From the NCBI RefSeq assembly GCF_009900745.1, contig NZ_WXVU01000011.1:62001-126000 (forward strand): a stretch of 64,000 bases of DNA, read 5' to 3'. The first letter of the stretch is position 1. Every line of letters begins with the position of its first letter. The position numbers and the translations under genes were made by a program. The notes under the pieces are model-generated. The model did no database searches, was not told the origin of the DNA, and saw only the letters and a list, made by a program, of their open reading frames with translations. Shown here in pieces: positions 28,866 through 39,952 of the stretch. Source of the DNA: Chryseobacterium sp. c4a (GTDB lineage: Bacteria > Bacteroidota > Bacteroidia > Flavobacteriales > Weeksellaceae).

Positions 28866-30152
28866 ATGAAAAGAAGATTGTTATTTGGCGAACGAATGTT
28901 ACTGGGAGACGGCACAGAACCCTTCAATGCGGTGATCCCTTTCAGGCTCAGAGGTACCTTTACATTAAAGGATATCCAGGAAGCTTTGGCTAAGATCCAG
29001 AAAAAACATCCGTGGTTAAAAGCGTTGATCGCTCATGACGAGAAAAACATTCCCTGGTTTGATGTTCCTGAAAACCCTATTTCCATCCCGGTGCGCATTG
29101 TTGCCCGAAAAAGCGAAGATCACTGGCAGGAAGAATCCAGAAAAGAATGGAATACCTTATTTGACCCTAAAAAATTACCCCTTATCCGGTTTGTCTGGCT
29201 TAAAGGGGAAAACGTTTCTGACATGCTTTTTGCGTTCCACCATTGTTTATGCGATGGTGGTTCTGCAATGGCTTTTCTTTACGAGTTTTTAAAAGTACTG
29301 GATAATCCCAATGCAGATATTGGAATAGAAAACCCTATTCTAGGTATTGAGGACGTAGTTCCGGCGAATATTTTAAACAGTCGAAAGCAGAAACTAAAGG
29401 CAAAATTCATTGGAAGACTGGCTGCTACAGCAATTAAGTATATTCCTACCGGTAAAAAATCCATTGATCGCAAGGATGACTATCTGCTTCATTGGAAAGT
29501 GGATGAAACAGTATGCCAGCAACTGGTCTCCTATTGTAAATCCAATGATGTAACGGTGAATACGTTTTTAAGTGCTGCTTTATTGCAGGCCTTTAAAGAA
29601 GTAAAAAGAGAGGGCGCTTTTAATAAAGTTTCCTGTCCGGTAGACATCAGACGTTTTGCTTCACAGATCAAAAATGACCATATCTTCGCTTTTGGGCTGA
29701 TGATTGTGGTTTCGGCGAATGAAAAACTGAGCTTCTTAGAAAATGTACGTTCGATGCAGGCTTCTGTAGAACGCAAAACCTCTAAGCTCAATCCGTATAT
29801 TACCATGATGGTGATGGAATCCGGTCATGATGCGTTGAATAATTTCACTAAGCTTTTAAAGAACGGAAAATCCTCTAACGACTGTATGTTTTCCAATCTA
29901 GGACGCATTCAGATTCCTCATGAGTATAAGGAATTTTCTGTAGATACTATTTTCAGTCCGTCTGTGATTGGCCCATTGGGAAATACAACGACATTGGTAG
30001 TCTCTACCTACCGCGGGAAAATGGATTTTTCCTTTGTGGGAAGTGAAGGCTATTTGCCTTATCTTGATGCCATCGCCATCCGCGATGAGTTTATGCAAAT
30101 TATTAAATTACAACTGGAATACATCGCTGTATCATGGTCAAAAGAAAACTAA
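28866..30152 (+). CDS. Condensation-fold acyltransferase, intact HHxxxDG
   Basis: A 428-residue acyltransferase of the BAHD/condensation/PapA/AATase superfamily. The catalytic motif is 'HHCLCDG' (His125, His126, Asp130, Gly131). The C-terminal half has the second lobe with 'CPVDIRRF' and 'DCMFSNLGRI', similar to the structural DFGWG region. It would esterify a hydroxyl, perhaps on the sugar or the hydroxy-lipid, with an acyl group from ACP or CoA. It starts 3 bp after the glycosyltransferase stop and overlaps its own paralogue downstream by 19 bp. Confidence 0.82.
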   Translation: MKRRLLFGERMLLGDGTEPFNAVIPFRLRGTFTLKDIQEALAKIQKKHPWLKALIAHDEKNIPWFDVPENPISIPVRIVARKSEDHWQEESRKEWNTLFDPKKLPLIRFVWLKGENVSDMLFAFHHCLCDGGSAMAFLYEFLKVLDNPNADIGIENPILGIEDVVPANILNSRKQKLKAKFIGRLAATAIKYIPTGKKSIDRKDDYLLHWKVDETVCQQLVSYCKSNDVTVNTFLSAALLQAFKEVKREGAFNKVSCPVDIRRFASQIKNDHIFAFGLMIVVSANEKLSFLENVRSMQASVERKTSKLNPYITMMVMESGHDALNNFTKLLKNGKSSNDCMFSNLGRIQIPHEYKEFSVDTIFSPSVIGPLGNTTTLVVSTYRGKMDFSFVGSEGYLPYLDAIAIRDEFMQIIKLQLEYIAVSWSKEN

Positions 30153-31384
30153 TGATGGTGGAAAGGATTATGTATGTAGATCCCAAAACGCCCGTAAACT
30201 GTATATTTGCAGCCAAAATAAAAGGAGAACTTCCGGAGCAGAATTTTAAAACTGCTCTGGAAAAAATCCAGCAGAAACATGCGTTGCTAAGAGTGGTTAT
30301 CGACTCTAAAAGCGAGAAATATCCCTTTTTTATAGAAGAAAAAGAGATTGCCCCTATCCCACTCCGCATCGTGGAAAGAAAAACAGACCAGGACTGGCTG
30401 ACAGAGTCTCAAAAAGAATGGAAAATCTTATTTGAGGATGAGAAAATGCCACTAGCCCGTGTAGTCTGGGTAAGAGGTCAGGATGTTTCTGAAGTATTTT
30501 GGGCCATTCCGCATTGCATTTCAGACGGAACTACCGGAGTTACCTTAATGCATGAGCTTCTTCAGCTTTTGGATAATCCTGATCTGCAATTAGAACCTTA
30601 TGAGGCGTTCACATCCGTAGATGAATTTTTACCTTCCAACTTTAATGTAAAAACTAAGAAATTCAAAGCCAAACTTTATCTGACCTTTGCCAGGTTCTTC
30701 TTTATGCTACAGCAGAAAAGTAAAAAGAGAAACTTTGGAAAAGACTATGTTCTTCACCAAAAACTGGATCCGACAACCACAGCTCAAATTACTGAGCGAT
30801 GCAAAGCTAACGGAGTTTCCGTGCATGCTTTATTGTGTGCTGCGTTCATGCAGGCATTTCAGGAAGTAAAAGGAAAAGAAGCCAAAGGGAAAGTGATCAG
30901 TCCGGTAGATGTGCGTCATTTTATTCCGGAGATCAAAGAGGATCATTTATTTGCTTTTGCCCCAACGGTTGATCTTGCGATTAAAAAAGGAAGTTCCGAT
31001 CTTTTGAACAACGCCAAGCACATTAAAGAAGACCTTACTCAGAAAATAGGAAAAATGGAAGCCCGCGAATTGCTGTGGATGGGTGAACAGATGCATCCGA
31101 TCGTTGACCGTATGATCTCCATGCTTAAATCAAGCAATGGTGGTCATGATGTAACCTTATCCAATATGGGCAGGATCAACATCCCGAACGAGTACAAAAA
31201 ATTCAGTGTAGAAACCATCTTCAGTCCAACAGTAGCATTCCCATGGCTGAACTCAAACACTTTGGTAGCGAGTACATACAATCATCAGATGGATTTTATA
31301 TTTTTGTCCAACGAAGACTTCCTTCCCAAAGCGGAAGCCGCCCAAATAAAAGAGAAAGCCATAGCGCTAATGACCACCTCATGA
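30134..31384 (+). CDS. Condensation-fold acyltransferase paralogue, PHxxxDG
   Basis: A 416-residue paralogue of the preceding protein; the two align along their length ('RLLFGERMLLGDGTEPFN' against 'KLMMVERIMYVDPKTPVN'). The active-site motif is 'PHCISDG': the first His is Pro126, but the second, catalytic His127 and Asp131-Gly132 are kept. It is therefore probably still active, with a changed pocket. Two acyltransferases beside a double glycosyltransferase suggest a product carrying two ester groups. The stop overlaps the next start as ATGA. Confidence 0.8.
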   Translation: MVKRKLMMVERIMYVDPKTPVNCIFAAKIKGELPEQNFKTALEKIQQKHALLRVVIDSKSEKYPFFIEEKEIAPIPLRIVERKTDQDWLTESQKEWKILFEDEKMPLARVVWVRGQDVSEVFWAIPHCISDGTTGVTLMHELLQLLDNPDLQLEPYEAFTSVDEFLPSNFNVKTKKFKAKLYLTFARFFFMLQQKSKKRNFGKDYVLHQKLDPTTTAQITERCKANGVSVHALLCAAFMQAFQEVKGKEAKGKVISPVDVRHFIPEIKEDHLFAFAPTVDLAIKKGSSDLLNNAKHIKEDLTQKIGKMEARELLWMGEQMHPIVDRMISMLKSSNGGHDVTLSNMGRINIPNEYKKFSVETIFSPTVAFPWLNSNTLVASTYNHQMDFIFLSNEDFLPKAEAAQIKEKAIALMTTS

Positions 31385-31917
31385 AATTGAAATTTAAGCC
31401 AAAGCCGCCTAAAAAGCTCAAAAAAACAACCCTTAAACGCTTTCTCATGAAGCGTACAATTTATTATGTCCTTCCCAATGTATTTTTCAATTTCATCATC
31501 GCCTATGCCAGCTTCAAAGAATTAGGCTACACTCATTTTTTCTCCGGCGAACAGAATCTGGCCCGCCTTACCTTACCCATGGCCTTATTTCTCCCCGTTG
31601 TCCTCACCATAGACATCATCAAAAGAGTAACCGATGCCGCCGGACAAGGCGCCATTGAGTTTACTGTAGATGAAGAGTTAAATATTAAAAAATTAATGAC
31701 CAAGCTGAGTATTCTGCATGGAGTGATTACCTGTTCTTTGGTATTAGCTATGCTTTTTTTAGGGCAGTATAATTTTTCAAAGGATTATAGGCTGGATGCT
31801 ACGGCGATGGCTGTTGTTGTGGGGGTGCTGGCTGGAGTGCTGTCTGTGGTGTTTGTTTATTTGCCGGTTTGGAGATTGAGGAGGTGGATGTGTAGGAGGA
31901 TTGAGATCATAGCATAA
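31381..31917 (+). CDS. Small multi-pass membrane protein, last gene of the operon
   Basis: 178 residues, not recognised as a named family. The start chosen is the ATG that overlaps the previous stop (ATGA at 31381). A longer in-frame version from 31243 would run through the preceding gene. The N-terminus is strongly basic (many Lys and Pro). Four hydrophobic stretches follow, at about 27-45, 58-78, 107-130 and 140-160, then an Arg-rich tail 'WRLRRWMCRR'. Position suggests a role in handling or exporting the lipid product, but the sequence gives no mechanism. Wobble bases shift to G near its end, unlike the genes before it. Confidence 0.6.
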   Translation: MKLKFKPKPPKKLKKTTLKRFLMKRTIYYVLPNVFFNFIIAYASFKELGYTHFFSGEQNLARLTLPMALFLPVVLTIDIIKRVTDAAGQGAIEFTVDEELNIKKLMTKLSILHGVITCSLVLAMLFLGQYNFSKDYRLDATAMAVVVGVLAGVLSVVFVYLPVWRLRRWMCRRIEIIA

Positions 31918-32239
31918 ACTCAATTGTAAAAATTTATTAAATTTAAAATCAAAATATTAAATCATTTAGACTTTTATATGTTTATCTGACGAAAATAATT
32001 AATCTTTTAACATTTCATAATTGCCATTTAGTTTTGTTTGAAAGCAAAATAACAATTCCAATTTTTAAGATCATATTTAAAGTTTTATTTTTAGTAGATA
32101 AAAATGTTATAACGATATATTTTATAGTAAATTTGTCTTCTTTTTACCAGCAAATAGGTTATAAAAACATTGCTATTAATAGTCTTAAAGACTGTTATGT
32201 TATACGTAATGAAGAGGTATAAGATATAAAAAACAAAAA
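31918..32239. other. AT-rich spacer between lipid operon and restriction system
   Basis: 322 bp, markedly AT-rich. It holds a 62-codon open frame with no recognisable features and an isolated TAGTTTTG at 32029 that could be a -7 element. I found no clear -33 partner and no terminator hairpin. Confidence 0.4.
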
Positions 32240-33787
32240 ATGACAAGCACAGTTCAAAGAGATATATTACAAAATAAAATATGGAAAATAGCCAACGAAG
32301 TACGTGGCTCTGTAGACGGATGGGACTTTAAACATTTTGTACTAGGAACACTTTTTTATAGATACATTAGTGAACACTTTGCAAATTATATGGAAGGGGG
32401 CGATGATAGTGTTAATTATGCAAAGTTACCAGATCATATAATCACACCCGAAATTAAAGCCGATGCAGTAAGAACAAAAGGCTATTTTATATACCCTAGT
32501 GAATTGTTTGTAAATATTGCTGAAAAAGCCAACACAAACAAAAATCTCAATACAGATTTAAAAGCTATTTTTGATGCTATCGAGAGTTCTGCAAACGGCT
32601 ATCCTTCTGAAAATGATATTAAAGGACTTTTTGCTGATTTCGATACGACAAGTACACGTCTAGGAAATACAGTAGAAAACAAAAACAGTCGTTTAGCTGC
32701 TATATTGAAAGGCGTGGAAGAGTTGAATTTCGGAAGTTTTGAAGACAACCAAATCGACCTTTTTGGTGATGCTTACGAATTTTTAATTAACAACTATGCT
32801 GCAAATGCCGGAAAATCAGGTGGAGAGTTCTTTACTCCACAAAACGTATCCAAACTTATAGCACAGCTGGCGATGCATAAACAAACTGAGGTAAATAAAA
32901 TATATGATCCAGCAGCAGGTTCAGGATCTTTGCTACTTCAGGCCAAAAAACATTTTGATAATCATATTATTCAAGAAGGCTTCTTTGGACAAGAAATCAA
33001 CCATACAACATACAATCTGGCTCGTATGAATATGTTTTTGCATAACATCAATTACGATAAGTTTGATATTGCATTAGGTAATACCCTAATTGATCCTCAG
33101 TTTGGAGATGAAAGACCTTTTGATGCCATTGTGTCCAATCCACCGTACTCAGTCAATTGGATAGGATCAGACGATCCAACCTTGATTAATGATGACCGTT
33201 TTGCTCCTGCTGGCGTATTAGCTCCTAAATCTAAAGCCGATTTTGCCTTTGTATTGCACGCACTTAGTTATCTTTCCAGTAAAGGAAGGGCGGCTATAGT
33301 ATGCTTTCCTGGAATATTTTATAGAGGTGGTGCTGAACAAAAGATTAGAAAATATTTGGTGGATAACAATTTTATAGAAACCATTATCGCTTTACCGTCC
33401 AATTTGTTTTATGGCACTTCTATTTCTGTAAATATCCTGGTACTTTCCAAACATAAGACCGATACCAAAACCCAATTTATAGATGCTACGGGTGAAGATT
33501 TCTTTAAAAAAGTAACCAATAATAATGTGTTGAAAGACAAACACATTGATAAGATAATGAACCTCTTCGATAGTAAAGCAGATGAAGCTCATATAGCGGC
33601 ATCTATCGATAATACAAAAATTGCTGAAAATGACTATAATCTATCTGTAAGCTCGTATGTAGAGCCCAAAGACAATCGTGAAAAGATTGACATAGTAGAA
33701 TTGAACAAGGAAATGGCCAAAACCGTACAAAAGATAGATAAGCTACGTGCTGATATTGATAACATTATAAAGGAGATTGAAGCATGA
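32240..33787 (+). CDS. hsdM: Type I restriction-modification methyltransferase subunit
   Basis: 515-residue N6-adenine methyltransferase subunit. The N-terminal helical HsdM_N domain spans ~1-130. The catalytic domain has 'GGEFFTP', the SAM-binding 'DPAAGSGS' near residue 225 and the catalytic 'NPPYS' near residue 300. Length is normal. It opens an operon with hsdS (ATGA overlap), an ATPase and hsdR. Confidence 0.95.
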   Translation: MTSTVQRDILQNKIWKIANEVRGSVDGWDFKHFVLGTLFYRYISEHFANYMEGGDDSVNYAKLPDHIITPEIKADAVRTKGYFIYPSELFVNIAEKANTNKNLNTDLKAIFDAIESSANGYPSENDIKGLFADFDTTSTRLGNTVENKNSRLAAILKGVEELNFGSFEDNQIDLFGDAYEFLINNYAANAGKSGGEFFTPQNVSKLIAQLAMHKQTEVNKIYDPAAGSGSLLLQAKKHFDNHIIQEGFFGQEINHTTYNLARMNMFLHNINYDKFDIALGNTLIDPQFGDERPFDAIVSNPPYSVNWIGSDDPTLINDDRFAPAGVLAPKSKADFAFVLHALSYLSSKGRAAIVCFPGIFYRGGAEQKIRKYLVDNNFIETIIALPSNLFYGTSISVNILVLSKHKTDTKTQFIDATGEDFFKKVTNNNVLKDKHIDKIMNLFDSKADEAHIAASIDNTKIAENDYNLSVSSYVEPKDNREKIDIVELNKEMAKTVQKIDKLRADIDNIIKEIEA

Positions 33788-34992
33788 GTTATTTAGAAAA
33801 ATTATTAGAAGGTGTTACTGTAGAATGGAAACCTTTGGGAGAGTTCGCTGATTATGAACAACCTACCAAATACTTGGTTGATTCGAGTAATTATAATGAT
33901 AATTTCCAAATCCCTGTTTTGACCGCCGGAAAAACTTTTATTCTCGGATACACTGATGAAACTGGTGGTATTTATAAAGCATCAGAAATGCCTGTAATTA
34001 TTTTCGATGATTTTACAGCAGCTAATAAATGGGTTGATTTTGATTTTAAGGCTAAGTCATCAGCAATGAAAATGATTACATCTAAAGATAAATCAAAGGC
34101 TTCATTAAAGTATATTTATTATTGGTTGAACACTTTGCATAGTGAATTAATTGACGGCGATCACAAACGACAATGGATTAGTAATTATTCCAAAAAACTT
34201 ATTCCTATTCCTTGCCCGGAAGACTCCAAAAAATCAATCGAAATTCAACAAAAAATAGTTGATATTCTCGATAAGTTTACAGAGCTTACAACAGAGCTTA
34301 CAACAGAGCTTACAGCTCGTAAACAGCAGTATAATTATTATCGTGAGCAATTGTTTGCTTTTGATGAAAACGAAATCCAACATTTACCTTTGGGAGATGA
34401 AAGTATTGGAGAGTTTCAAAGAGGTAAGCGTTTTGTAAAAACTGATTTACTTACAGAAGGAGTTCCTACTATTCATTACGGAGAAATGTACACACATTAT
34501 GGTACTTGGGCAGATACAACAAAATCTTTTGTGAGTGAAGAGCTCGTTAAAAATAAAAATCTGCGGTTAGCTCAAAAAGGTAATGTGGTTATCGTTGCGG
34601 CTGGTGAAACAATTGAAGATATTGGAAAAGGGACAGCTTGGTTGGGTGACGAAGATGTGGTTATTCATGATGCTTGTTTTTCATATAAAACCGTTTTAAA
34701 TCCAAAGTTTGTCGCTTATTTTACACGAACCAAACAATTCCACGATCAGATTAAAAAACACATATCTTCTGGTAAAATTTCTGCTATTAATGCAAAGGGG
34801 CTAGGAAAGACAATAATTCCAATACCTTCTCCTGAAGAACAAGAACGCATCGTTTCTATTCTAGACAAATTTGATATTCTAACTAATTCAATAAGTGAAG
34901 GTTTGCCAAAAGAAATAGAATTACGACAAAAACAGTTTGAGTATTACAGAGATTTGTTATTAACATTTCCAAAAGATGAGATAATCGCATAA
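33784..34992 (+). CDS. hsdS: Type I restriction specificity subunit
   Basis: 402-residue specificity subunit with two target-recognition domains (about 10-150 and 200-355). Each is followed by a conserved helical spacer: '[12 protein letters not shown]' and '[11 protein letters not shown]', with '[11 protein letters not shown]' and '[11 protein letters not shown]'. Just after the first 'ILDKF' lies a [12 protein letters not shown] repeat that sets the length of the central helix (separate entry). Each TRD recognises one half of a split DNA target. The start overlaps the hsdM stop. Confidence 0.93.
   Translation: MSYLEKLLEGVTVEWKPLGEFADYEQPTKYLVDSSNYNDNFQIPVLTAGKTFILGYTDETGGIYKASEMPVIIFDDFTAANKWVDFDFKAKSSAMKMITSKDKSKASLKYIYYWLNTLHSELIDGDHKRQWISNYSKKLIPIPCPEDSKKSIEIQQKIVDILDKFTELTTELTTELTARKQQYNYYREQLFAFDENEIQHLPLGDESIGEFQRGKRFVKTDLLTEGVPTIHYGEMYTHYGTWADTTKSFVSEELVKNKNLRLAQKGNVVIVAAGETIEDIGKGTAWLGDEDVVIHDACFSYKTVLNPKFVAYFTRTKQFHDQIKKHISSGKISAINAKGLGKTIIPIPSPEEQERIVSILDKFDILTNSISEGLPKEIELRQKQFEYYRDLLLTFPKDEIIA
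34279..34314 (+). repeat. 3 x 12-bp in-frame repeat in the hsdS central linker
   Basis: Three perfect copies of ACAGAGCTTACA, encoding TELT three times, between the two TRDs. The position and type match the TAEL repeats of EcoR124-family HsdS. There, gain or loss of one repeat changes the spacer between the half-sites by one base. Confidence 0.85.
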
Positions 34993-34993
34993 T

Positions 34994-36340
34994 ATGGGAC
35001 AAACACTAAATCAGATAGCTCAATCTTTAAAGGTTGCCAATAAAAAAGTGCAATTAATTTATGCTTTTAATGGTACTGGTAAAACACGTTTGTCACGTGA
35101 ATTTAAAGAATTGATAGCTCCCAAAAATCCAGAAACCGAAGAAGAGGAAACAGGAATCAAGATAATGTACTACAATGCATTTACCGAAGATTTGTTTTAT
35201 TGGGATAATGATTTAATGAAATTGAAAATTCAGCCCAATGAGTATACAAAATGGATACTTCTGGATCAAGGACAAGAGCCTAATATAGCAGCTCATTTCC
35301 AACGTTATACTAATGATAAATTAACACCTACTTTTAATGAGGAATATACTATTAAGGATCAAGACAATAGGGATGTAACGATTCCTGCTTACTCTGAAGT
35401 ACGTTTTTCATTTGAACGTGGAAATGATGAGCCCTCTGAATTTGTGAAAATTTCTAAAGGTGAAGAGAGCTGTTTTATTTGGAGTGTGTTTTATAGTTTA
35501 CTAAGGGAAGCTATAGAGGTGTTAATCCCATTAGGGGAGGCACAAGAAGAAATAAAATCATTGACCGTAATAGCTGAATCAAAAAGCAAAGACACAAAAA
35601 AAGCAGAAAATCTAGCTAAAAAAAGCAGAAAGAAAGAGGACGCTAATAAAGCAGACGTATTGAGAAATGAAGCGGAAGTGGCTAATATTGAATTGAGCAC
35701 AGCACAGGAAAAACTCAAAAACTTAGGCGGGCTATTTAATAATTTGGATTATGTATTTATTGATGATCCGGTAAGTTCACTCGATGATACCCACTTAATC
35801 GAGTTGGCTGTAAATATAGCTGAGTTAATTAAGTCTAGTAATTCAGGAGTAAAATTCATTATCACTACTCATAATCCATTATTCTACAATGTGCTATTTA
35901 ATGAATTTAACGGAGTAAAGAACACAATAAAATGGCGTTTAGAAAAACTGGACGATGGAACTTTTTCAATAAATGAGCTAGTAAGCGACTCTCCATTCTC
36001 GTATCATTTATTTCTTTTATCCGAATTAGAAAAAGCTATACAATCGCCAAATGATATAAAAAAGTTTCATTTCAATTTTCTTCGTAATATATTAGAAAAA
36101 ACATCTACCTTTTTGGGACACAATAAATGGGAAGACCTTTTACCCCAAGAATCACGTGAAGCATATTACAAACGAATAATAAATCTCTCCAGTCATTCTA
36201 AACATCATGGTGAAGAAATATCAATTATTGAAGAAAATGATAAGCGGGTATTGAGCTTTCTGGTAGAAGAAGTGAAAAGAAGATATGGATTCAAATCAAC
36301 TATTAACCCAAATGTCATAGAAGAAAATGGCACAGTATAA
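34994..36340 (+). CDS. ABC/SMC-type ATPase in the PrrC position (candidate anticodon nuclease)
   Basis: A 448-residue ATPase inside the type I locus. It has Walker A 'FNGTGKT' (Lys30), an ABC-like signature 'KISKGEESC', a charged coiled-coil insert at about 190-240, Walker B with D-loop '[12 protein letters not shown]' and an H-loop 'IITTHNP'. The C-terminal ~100 residues contain a His-rich stretch '[11 protein letters not shown]'. The gene order hsdM-hsdS-X-hsdR is that of the PrrC anticodon nuclease, which stays silent until a phage inhibits the restriction enzyme. The PrrC catalytic Arg-Glu-His set cannot be confirmed by eye. An ATPase regulating restriction is the alternative. It starts 1 bp after hsdS and overlaps hsdR by 14 bp. 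Confidence 0.7.
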   Translation: MGQTLNQIAQSLKVANKKVQLIYAFNGTGKTRLSREFKELIAPKNPETEEEETGIKIMYYNAFTEDLFYWDNDLMKLKIQPNEYTKWILLDQGQEPNIAAHFQRYTNDKLTPTFNEEYTIKDQDNRDVTIPAYSEVRFSFERGNDEPSEFVKISKGEESCFIWSVFYSLLREAIEVLIPLGEAQEEIKSLTVIAESKSKDTKKAENLAKKSRKKEDANKADVLRNEAEVANIELSTAQEKLKNLGGLFNNLDYVFIDDPVSSLDDTHLIELAVNIAELIKSSNSGVKFIITTHNPLFYNVLFNEFNGVKNTIKWRLEKLDDGTFSINELVSDSPFSYHLFLLSELEKAIQSPNDIKKFHFNFLRNILEKTSTFLGHNKWEDLLPQESREAYYKRIINLSSHSKHHGEEISIIEENDKRVLSFLVEEVKRRYGFKSTINPNVIEENGTV

Positions 36341-39300
36341 CACCATAACCGAAACCAACAATTTCATCGTTCTCGATAAATACGACAAATATTCAACATT
36401 GAACGAACCACCTGCGGTCTATCAGACGGAAGCTGCCCTTGAACAGGATTTTATCCGGGACTTGGTCGCTCAGGGTTACGAAAAACCATCTAACCTTACG
36501 ACACAGCAAGCTATGTTAGCTAATATAAGGCAACAACTGCAGGCACTGAATAATATGGAGTTTACAGATGCGGAATGGATTCGTTTTGTAGAAGAATATT
36601 TGGATAAACCCGGAGACAGCATCGTTGATAAAACAAGAAAGCTTCATGAAAACTATATTTACGATTTTGTATTTGATGATGGTCACATCCAAAACATTTA
36701 TTTAGTAGATAAAGAGAACGTTGCTCGCAATAAAGTGCAGGTAATTTCACAATTCGAACAAAAAGGAACGCATGCCAATCGATATGATGTAACAATCTTG
36801 GTGAATGGTTTACCTTTAGTACATGTAGAAATAAAAAAACGTGGAGTTGCTATCCGTGAAGCATTTAATCAGGTACATCGTTACAGTAAAGAAAGCTTCA
36901 ACAGCGAAAACTCACTTTTTAAATATTTACAGATATTTGTTATCTCAAACGGTACAGACAGTCGTTATTTTGCCAACACTGTAAAGCGGGATAAAAATAG
37001 TTTCGACTTTACCATGAACTGGGCAAGAGCGGATAACTCTTTGATTAAAGACCTGAAAGATTTTACAGCCACTTTTTTTCAGAAACATACATTGCTAAAT
37101 GTATTACTCACCTATTCTGTTTTTGATACTAGTGATACATTACTCATCATGCGTCCGTATCAGATAGCAGCAACAGAAAGAATGTTGTGGAAAATAAAAA
37201 GTTCTTATGAAGCAAAAAAATGGTCTTCTGCAGAAGGTGGCGGATTTATATGGCATACCACAGGCTCAGGAAAAACCCTGACCAGTTTTAAAGCGGCAAG
37301 ACTGGCAACACAGCTTGACTTTATAGACAAAGTATTCTTTGTTGTGGATCGTAAAGATTTGGACTTTCAGACCATGAAAGAATATCAGCGTTTTTCGCCC
37401 GATAGCGTAAACGGTTCCGATAGTACTGCCGGTTTAAAAAGAAACATCGAAAAAGAAGATAACAAAATTATAGTTACCACTATACAGAAGCTAAATAACC
37501 TCATGAAAAGTGAAGGTGATTTAGCCATTTATCAAAAACAAGTAGTATTCATCTTCGATGAGGCGCACCGTTCTCAATTTGGTGAAGCTCAGAAAAACCT
37601 AAAGAAAAAATTTAAAAAATTCTATCAGTTTGGGTTTACCGGTACACCAATCTTTCCTAAAAATGCTTTAGGCGCTGAAACCACAGGAAGTGTATTTGGT
37701 CGCGAATTGCATTCCTATGTGATAACCGATGCTATTAGAGATGAAAAGGTATTGAAGTTCAAAGTAGATTACAACAATGTACGTCCACAATTTAAGAAAA
37801 TAGAGCAAGAGCAGGATGAAAAAAAACTGAGCGCTGCAGAAAACACAAAAGCATTACTTCATCCAGCCCGTATTAAAGAAATCTCGCAATACATTCTGCA
37901 AAATTTCAGAATTAAAACCCATAGAAATCAGGGTAGCAACAAAGGATTTAATGCCATGTTTGCCGTAAGCAGCGTAGATGCTGCCAAATGCTATTATGAA
38001 GAACTGAATCGTCTGCAAAAAGAAAGTGAAAAGCCGTTGAAAATAGCAACCATTTTTTCTTTTGCAGCCAATGAAGAACAAAACGCCATTGGTGAAATTC
38101 CTGATGAAACTTTTGAACCATCAGCAATGGATATTAGCGCAAAAGAATTCTTATCCAAAGCAATCAATGAGTATAACGCTATGTTCAAAACCAGTTTTGG
38201 AGTTGAAAGTAAAGAATTTCAAAACTACTACCGCGACCTTGCAAAAAGAGTAAAGAGCAAAGAAGTAGACCTTATCATTGTAGTCGGCATGTTTCTTACT
38301 GGATTTGATGCCCCTACACTGAATACACTTTTTGTAGACAAAAATCTGCACTATCATGGGCTAATGCAGGCATTTTCGCGTACCAATCGTATTTATGATG
38401 CTACAAAAACCTTTGGTAACATTGTTACATTTAGAGATTTAGAACAGGCAACCATTGATGCCATCACTTTATTTGGAGATAACAATACCAAAAACGTAGT
38501 GCTTGAAAAGAGCTATAAAGAATATTTGGAAGGTTTTACAGAGGTTGCTACTGGTGAAGCCCGCAGAGGTTATATTGATGTTGTAAATGAATTGAATGAA
38601 AAGTTTCCCGATCCTGATGAAATTGTCACAGAAAAAGATAAAAAGGAGTTTGCGAAACTTTTTGGTGAATATCTGCGTGTAGAAAATGTTTTGCAGAATT
38701 ACGATGAATTTACTCACCTTAAAGCATTACAGGCTATAGATGTAAATAATCCTGAGGCTGTCAAAGCATTCAAAGAGACTTATTTTGTGACAGACGAAGC
38801 TATTTCAGCAATGCAAGAAATAGCTTTATTACCAGAAAGAACCGCTCAGGACTATCGTTCCACCTATAATGACATACGCGATTGGTTAAGACGAGAGAAA
38901 GATGGAAAAGAAGCCGAAGCATCTAAAATTGATTGGGATGATGTTGTTTTTGAAATAGACTTATTAAAATCTCAGGAAATAAACCTGGATTACATTCTAG
39001 AGTTAATTTTTGAACATAACAAAAAGACAAAAGACAAAACTGCTTTAATTGATGAAATTCGTAGAGTAATTCGTGCCAGTATTGGACAAAGAGCAAAAGA
39101 GAGTCTTGTAGTCGACTTTATTAATGAAACAGATCTTGATAAAATACAAGAAAAACCAAATATTTTAGACGCATTTTATACTTATGCAGGTGAGAAACAA
39201 AGAGCTGAAGCTTTTGAGCTGATAACAGAAGAGAATTTAAATGAGGAGGCGACAAAGAGATATATAACTACATCATTAAAACGTGAATTTGCCAGTGAAA

Positions 39301-39434
39301 ACGGAACAGAACTGAATGCTATCTTACCTAAAATGAGCCCGTTAAACCCACAGTATTTAACCAAGAAACAAAGTGTTTTTCAAAAAATTAGTGCCTTTGT
39401 CGAAAAATTCAAAGGAATAGGAGGAAAGCTTTAA
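36327..39434 (+). CDS. hsdR: Type I restriction endonuclease subunit
   Basis: 1035-residue motor-nuclease subunit. The nuclease domain is N-terminal with 'VHVEIKKRG' (ExK near residue 167). The SF2 helicase has Walker A 'TTGSGKT' near 313, 'FDEAHRSQF' near 410 and 'QFGFTGTP' in motif III. Motif V/VI are '[12 protein letters not shown]' and 'QAFSRTNR'. The C-terminal region is the HsdM-contacting helical domain. It is full length with no frameshift, so the system looks functional. Confidence 0.95.
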   Translation: MAQYNTITETNNFIVLDKYDKYSTLNEPPAVYQTEAALEQDFIRDLVAQGYEKPSNLTTQQAMLANIRQQLQALNNMEFTDAEWIRFVEEYLDKPGDSIVDKTRKLHENYIYDFVFDDGHIQNIYLVDKENVARNKVQVISQFEQKGTHANRYDVTILVNGLPLVHVEIKKRGVAIREAFNQVHRYSKESFNSENSLFKYLQIFVISNGTDSRYFANTVKRDKNSFDFTMNWARADNSLIKDLKDFTATFFQKHTLLNVLLTYSVFDTSDTLLIMRPYQIAATERMLWKIKSSYEAKKWSSAEGGGFIWHTTGSGKTLTSFKAARLATQLDFIDKVFFVVDRKDLDFQTMKEYQRFSPDSVNGSDSTAGLKRNIEKEDNKIIVTTIQKLNNLMKSEGDLAIYQKQVVFIFDEAHRSQFGEAQKNLKKKFKKFYQFGFTGTPIFPKNALGAETTGSVFGRELHSYVITDAIRDEKVLKFKVDYNNVRPQFKKIEQEQDEKKLSAAENTKALLHPARIKEISQYILQNFRIKTHRNQGSNKGFNAMFAVSSVDAAKCYYEELNRLQKESEKPLKIATIFSFAANEEQNAIGEIPDETFEPSAMDISAKEFLSKAINEYNAMFKTSFGVESKEFQNYYRDLAKRVKSKEVDLIIVVGMFLTGFDAPTLNTLFVDKNLHYHGLMQAFSRTNRIYDATKTFGNIVTFRDLEQATIDAITLFGDNNTKNVVLEKSYKEYLEGFTEVATGEARRGYIDVVNELNEKFPDPDEIVTEKDKKEFAKLFGEYLRVENVLQNYDEFTHLKALQAIDVNNPEAVKAFKETYFVTDEAISAMQEIALLPERTAQDYRSTYNDIRDWLRREKDGKEAEASKIDWDDVVFEIDLLKSQEINLDYILELIFEHNKKTKDKTALIDEIRRVIRASIGQRAKESLVVDFINETDLDKIQEKPNILDAFYTYAGEKQRAEAFELITEENLNEEATKRYITTSLKREFASENGTELNAILPKMSPLNPQYLTKKQSVFQKISAFVEKFKGIGGKL

Positions 39435-39467
39435 GTAAGAATCAGATAACAGTATAAATTTAAATAT

Positions 39468-39496
39468 GAAAAGCTCAACATTCTGTTGAGCTTTTC
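39468..39496. terminator. Terminator between hsdR and the XRE regulator
   Basis: A perfect 13-bp stem (GAAAAGCTCAACA / TGTTGAGCTTTTC) with loop TTC. It lies between convergent genes and can serve both directions. Confidence 0.85.
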
Positions 39497-39514
39497 ACTT
39501 ATAATATTGCAAGT

Positions 39515-39952
39515 TTATCCCTTCTCAATCAACCTCTCCAGCCTCCCCATCATCTCATCCTTCTCCTTCAACATCCTTTCATAAAGAGCAATCTTTTCTT
39601 CGTTTAATTTCTTAATTTCTTCTAATGCTTCCAACCATTTTTCAGAAGTATTAATAGTAGGATTTATCTGAAATACCTGGCCTGTGGCATTATCATTAAC
39701 TGTAGTCACTGTGTTTGCAATAATATTCACCGCCTGTTCCTCATCAAAATTCTGAAATGCTTCCACCGGAATTTTCAATACTTCAGAAATTCTTTTCAGT
39801 AAAGGATCTTCAATAATTTCTTTCTGTTCCAGCAGAGAAACTTTCTTCTGGTTCCAGTCGTCCCCAAGGTCAAAAGCCAATGCTTCCTGCTTAATGCCCA
39901 GCATTTCCCTGAATCGTTTTACATTGCGTCCCTGATGTATTTTATGTTCCAT
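39515..39952 (-). CDS. XRE-family regulator with coiled-coil tail
   Basis: 145 residues. An N-terminal Cro/C1-type helix-turn-helix spans about residues 8-65 ('GRNVKRFREMLGIKQEALAF'). It is followed by a linker and a charged coiled coil at 107-143 rich in Glu and Lys, probably for oligomerisation. Regulators of this shape are frequent in Chryseobacterium-type genomes. It converges on the restriction operon and may or may not control it; no operator was identified. Confidence 0.8.
   Translation of the reverse strand: MEHKIHQGRNVKRFREMLGIKQEALAFDLGDDWNQKKVSLLEQKEIIEDPLLKRISEVLKIPVEAFQNFDEEQAVNIIANTVTTVNDNATGQVFQINPTINTSEKWLEALEEIKKLNEEKIALYERMLKEKDEMMGRLERLIEKG

Noticed and set aside
14097..31917. 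Flexirubin/aryl polyene pigment cluster
   Set aside because: No DarA/DarB-like enzymes, ammonia lyase or type II ketosynthase pair; the modules are large type I, PUFA-synthase-like.
32034..32222. 62-codon open frame just before hsdM
   Set aside because: Low-complexity hydrophobic AT-rich translation in a region with biased composition; no ribosome site or family pattern.
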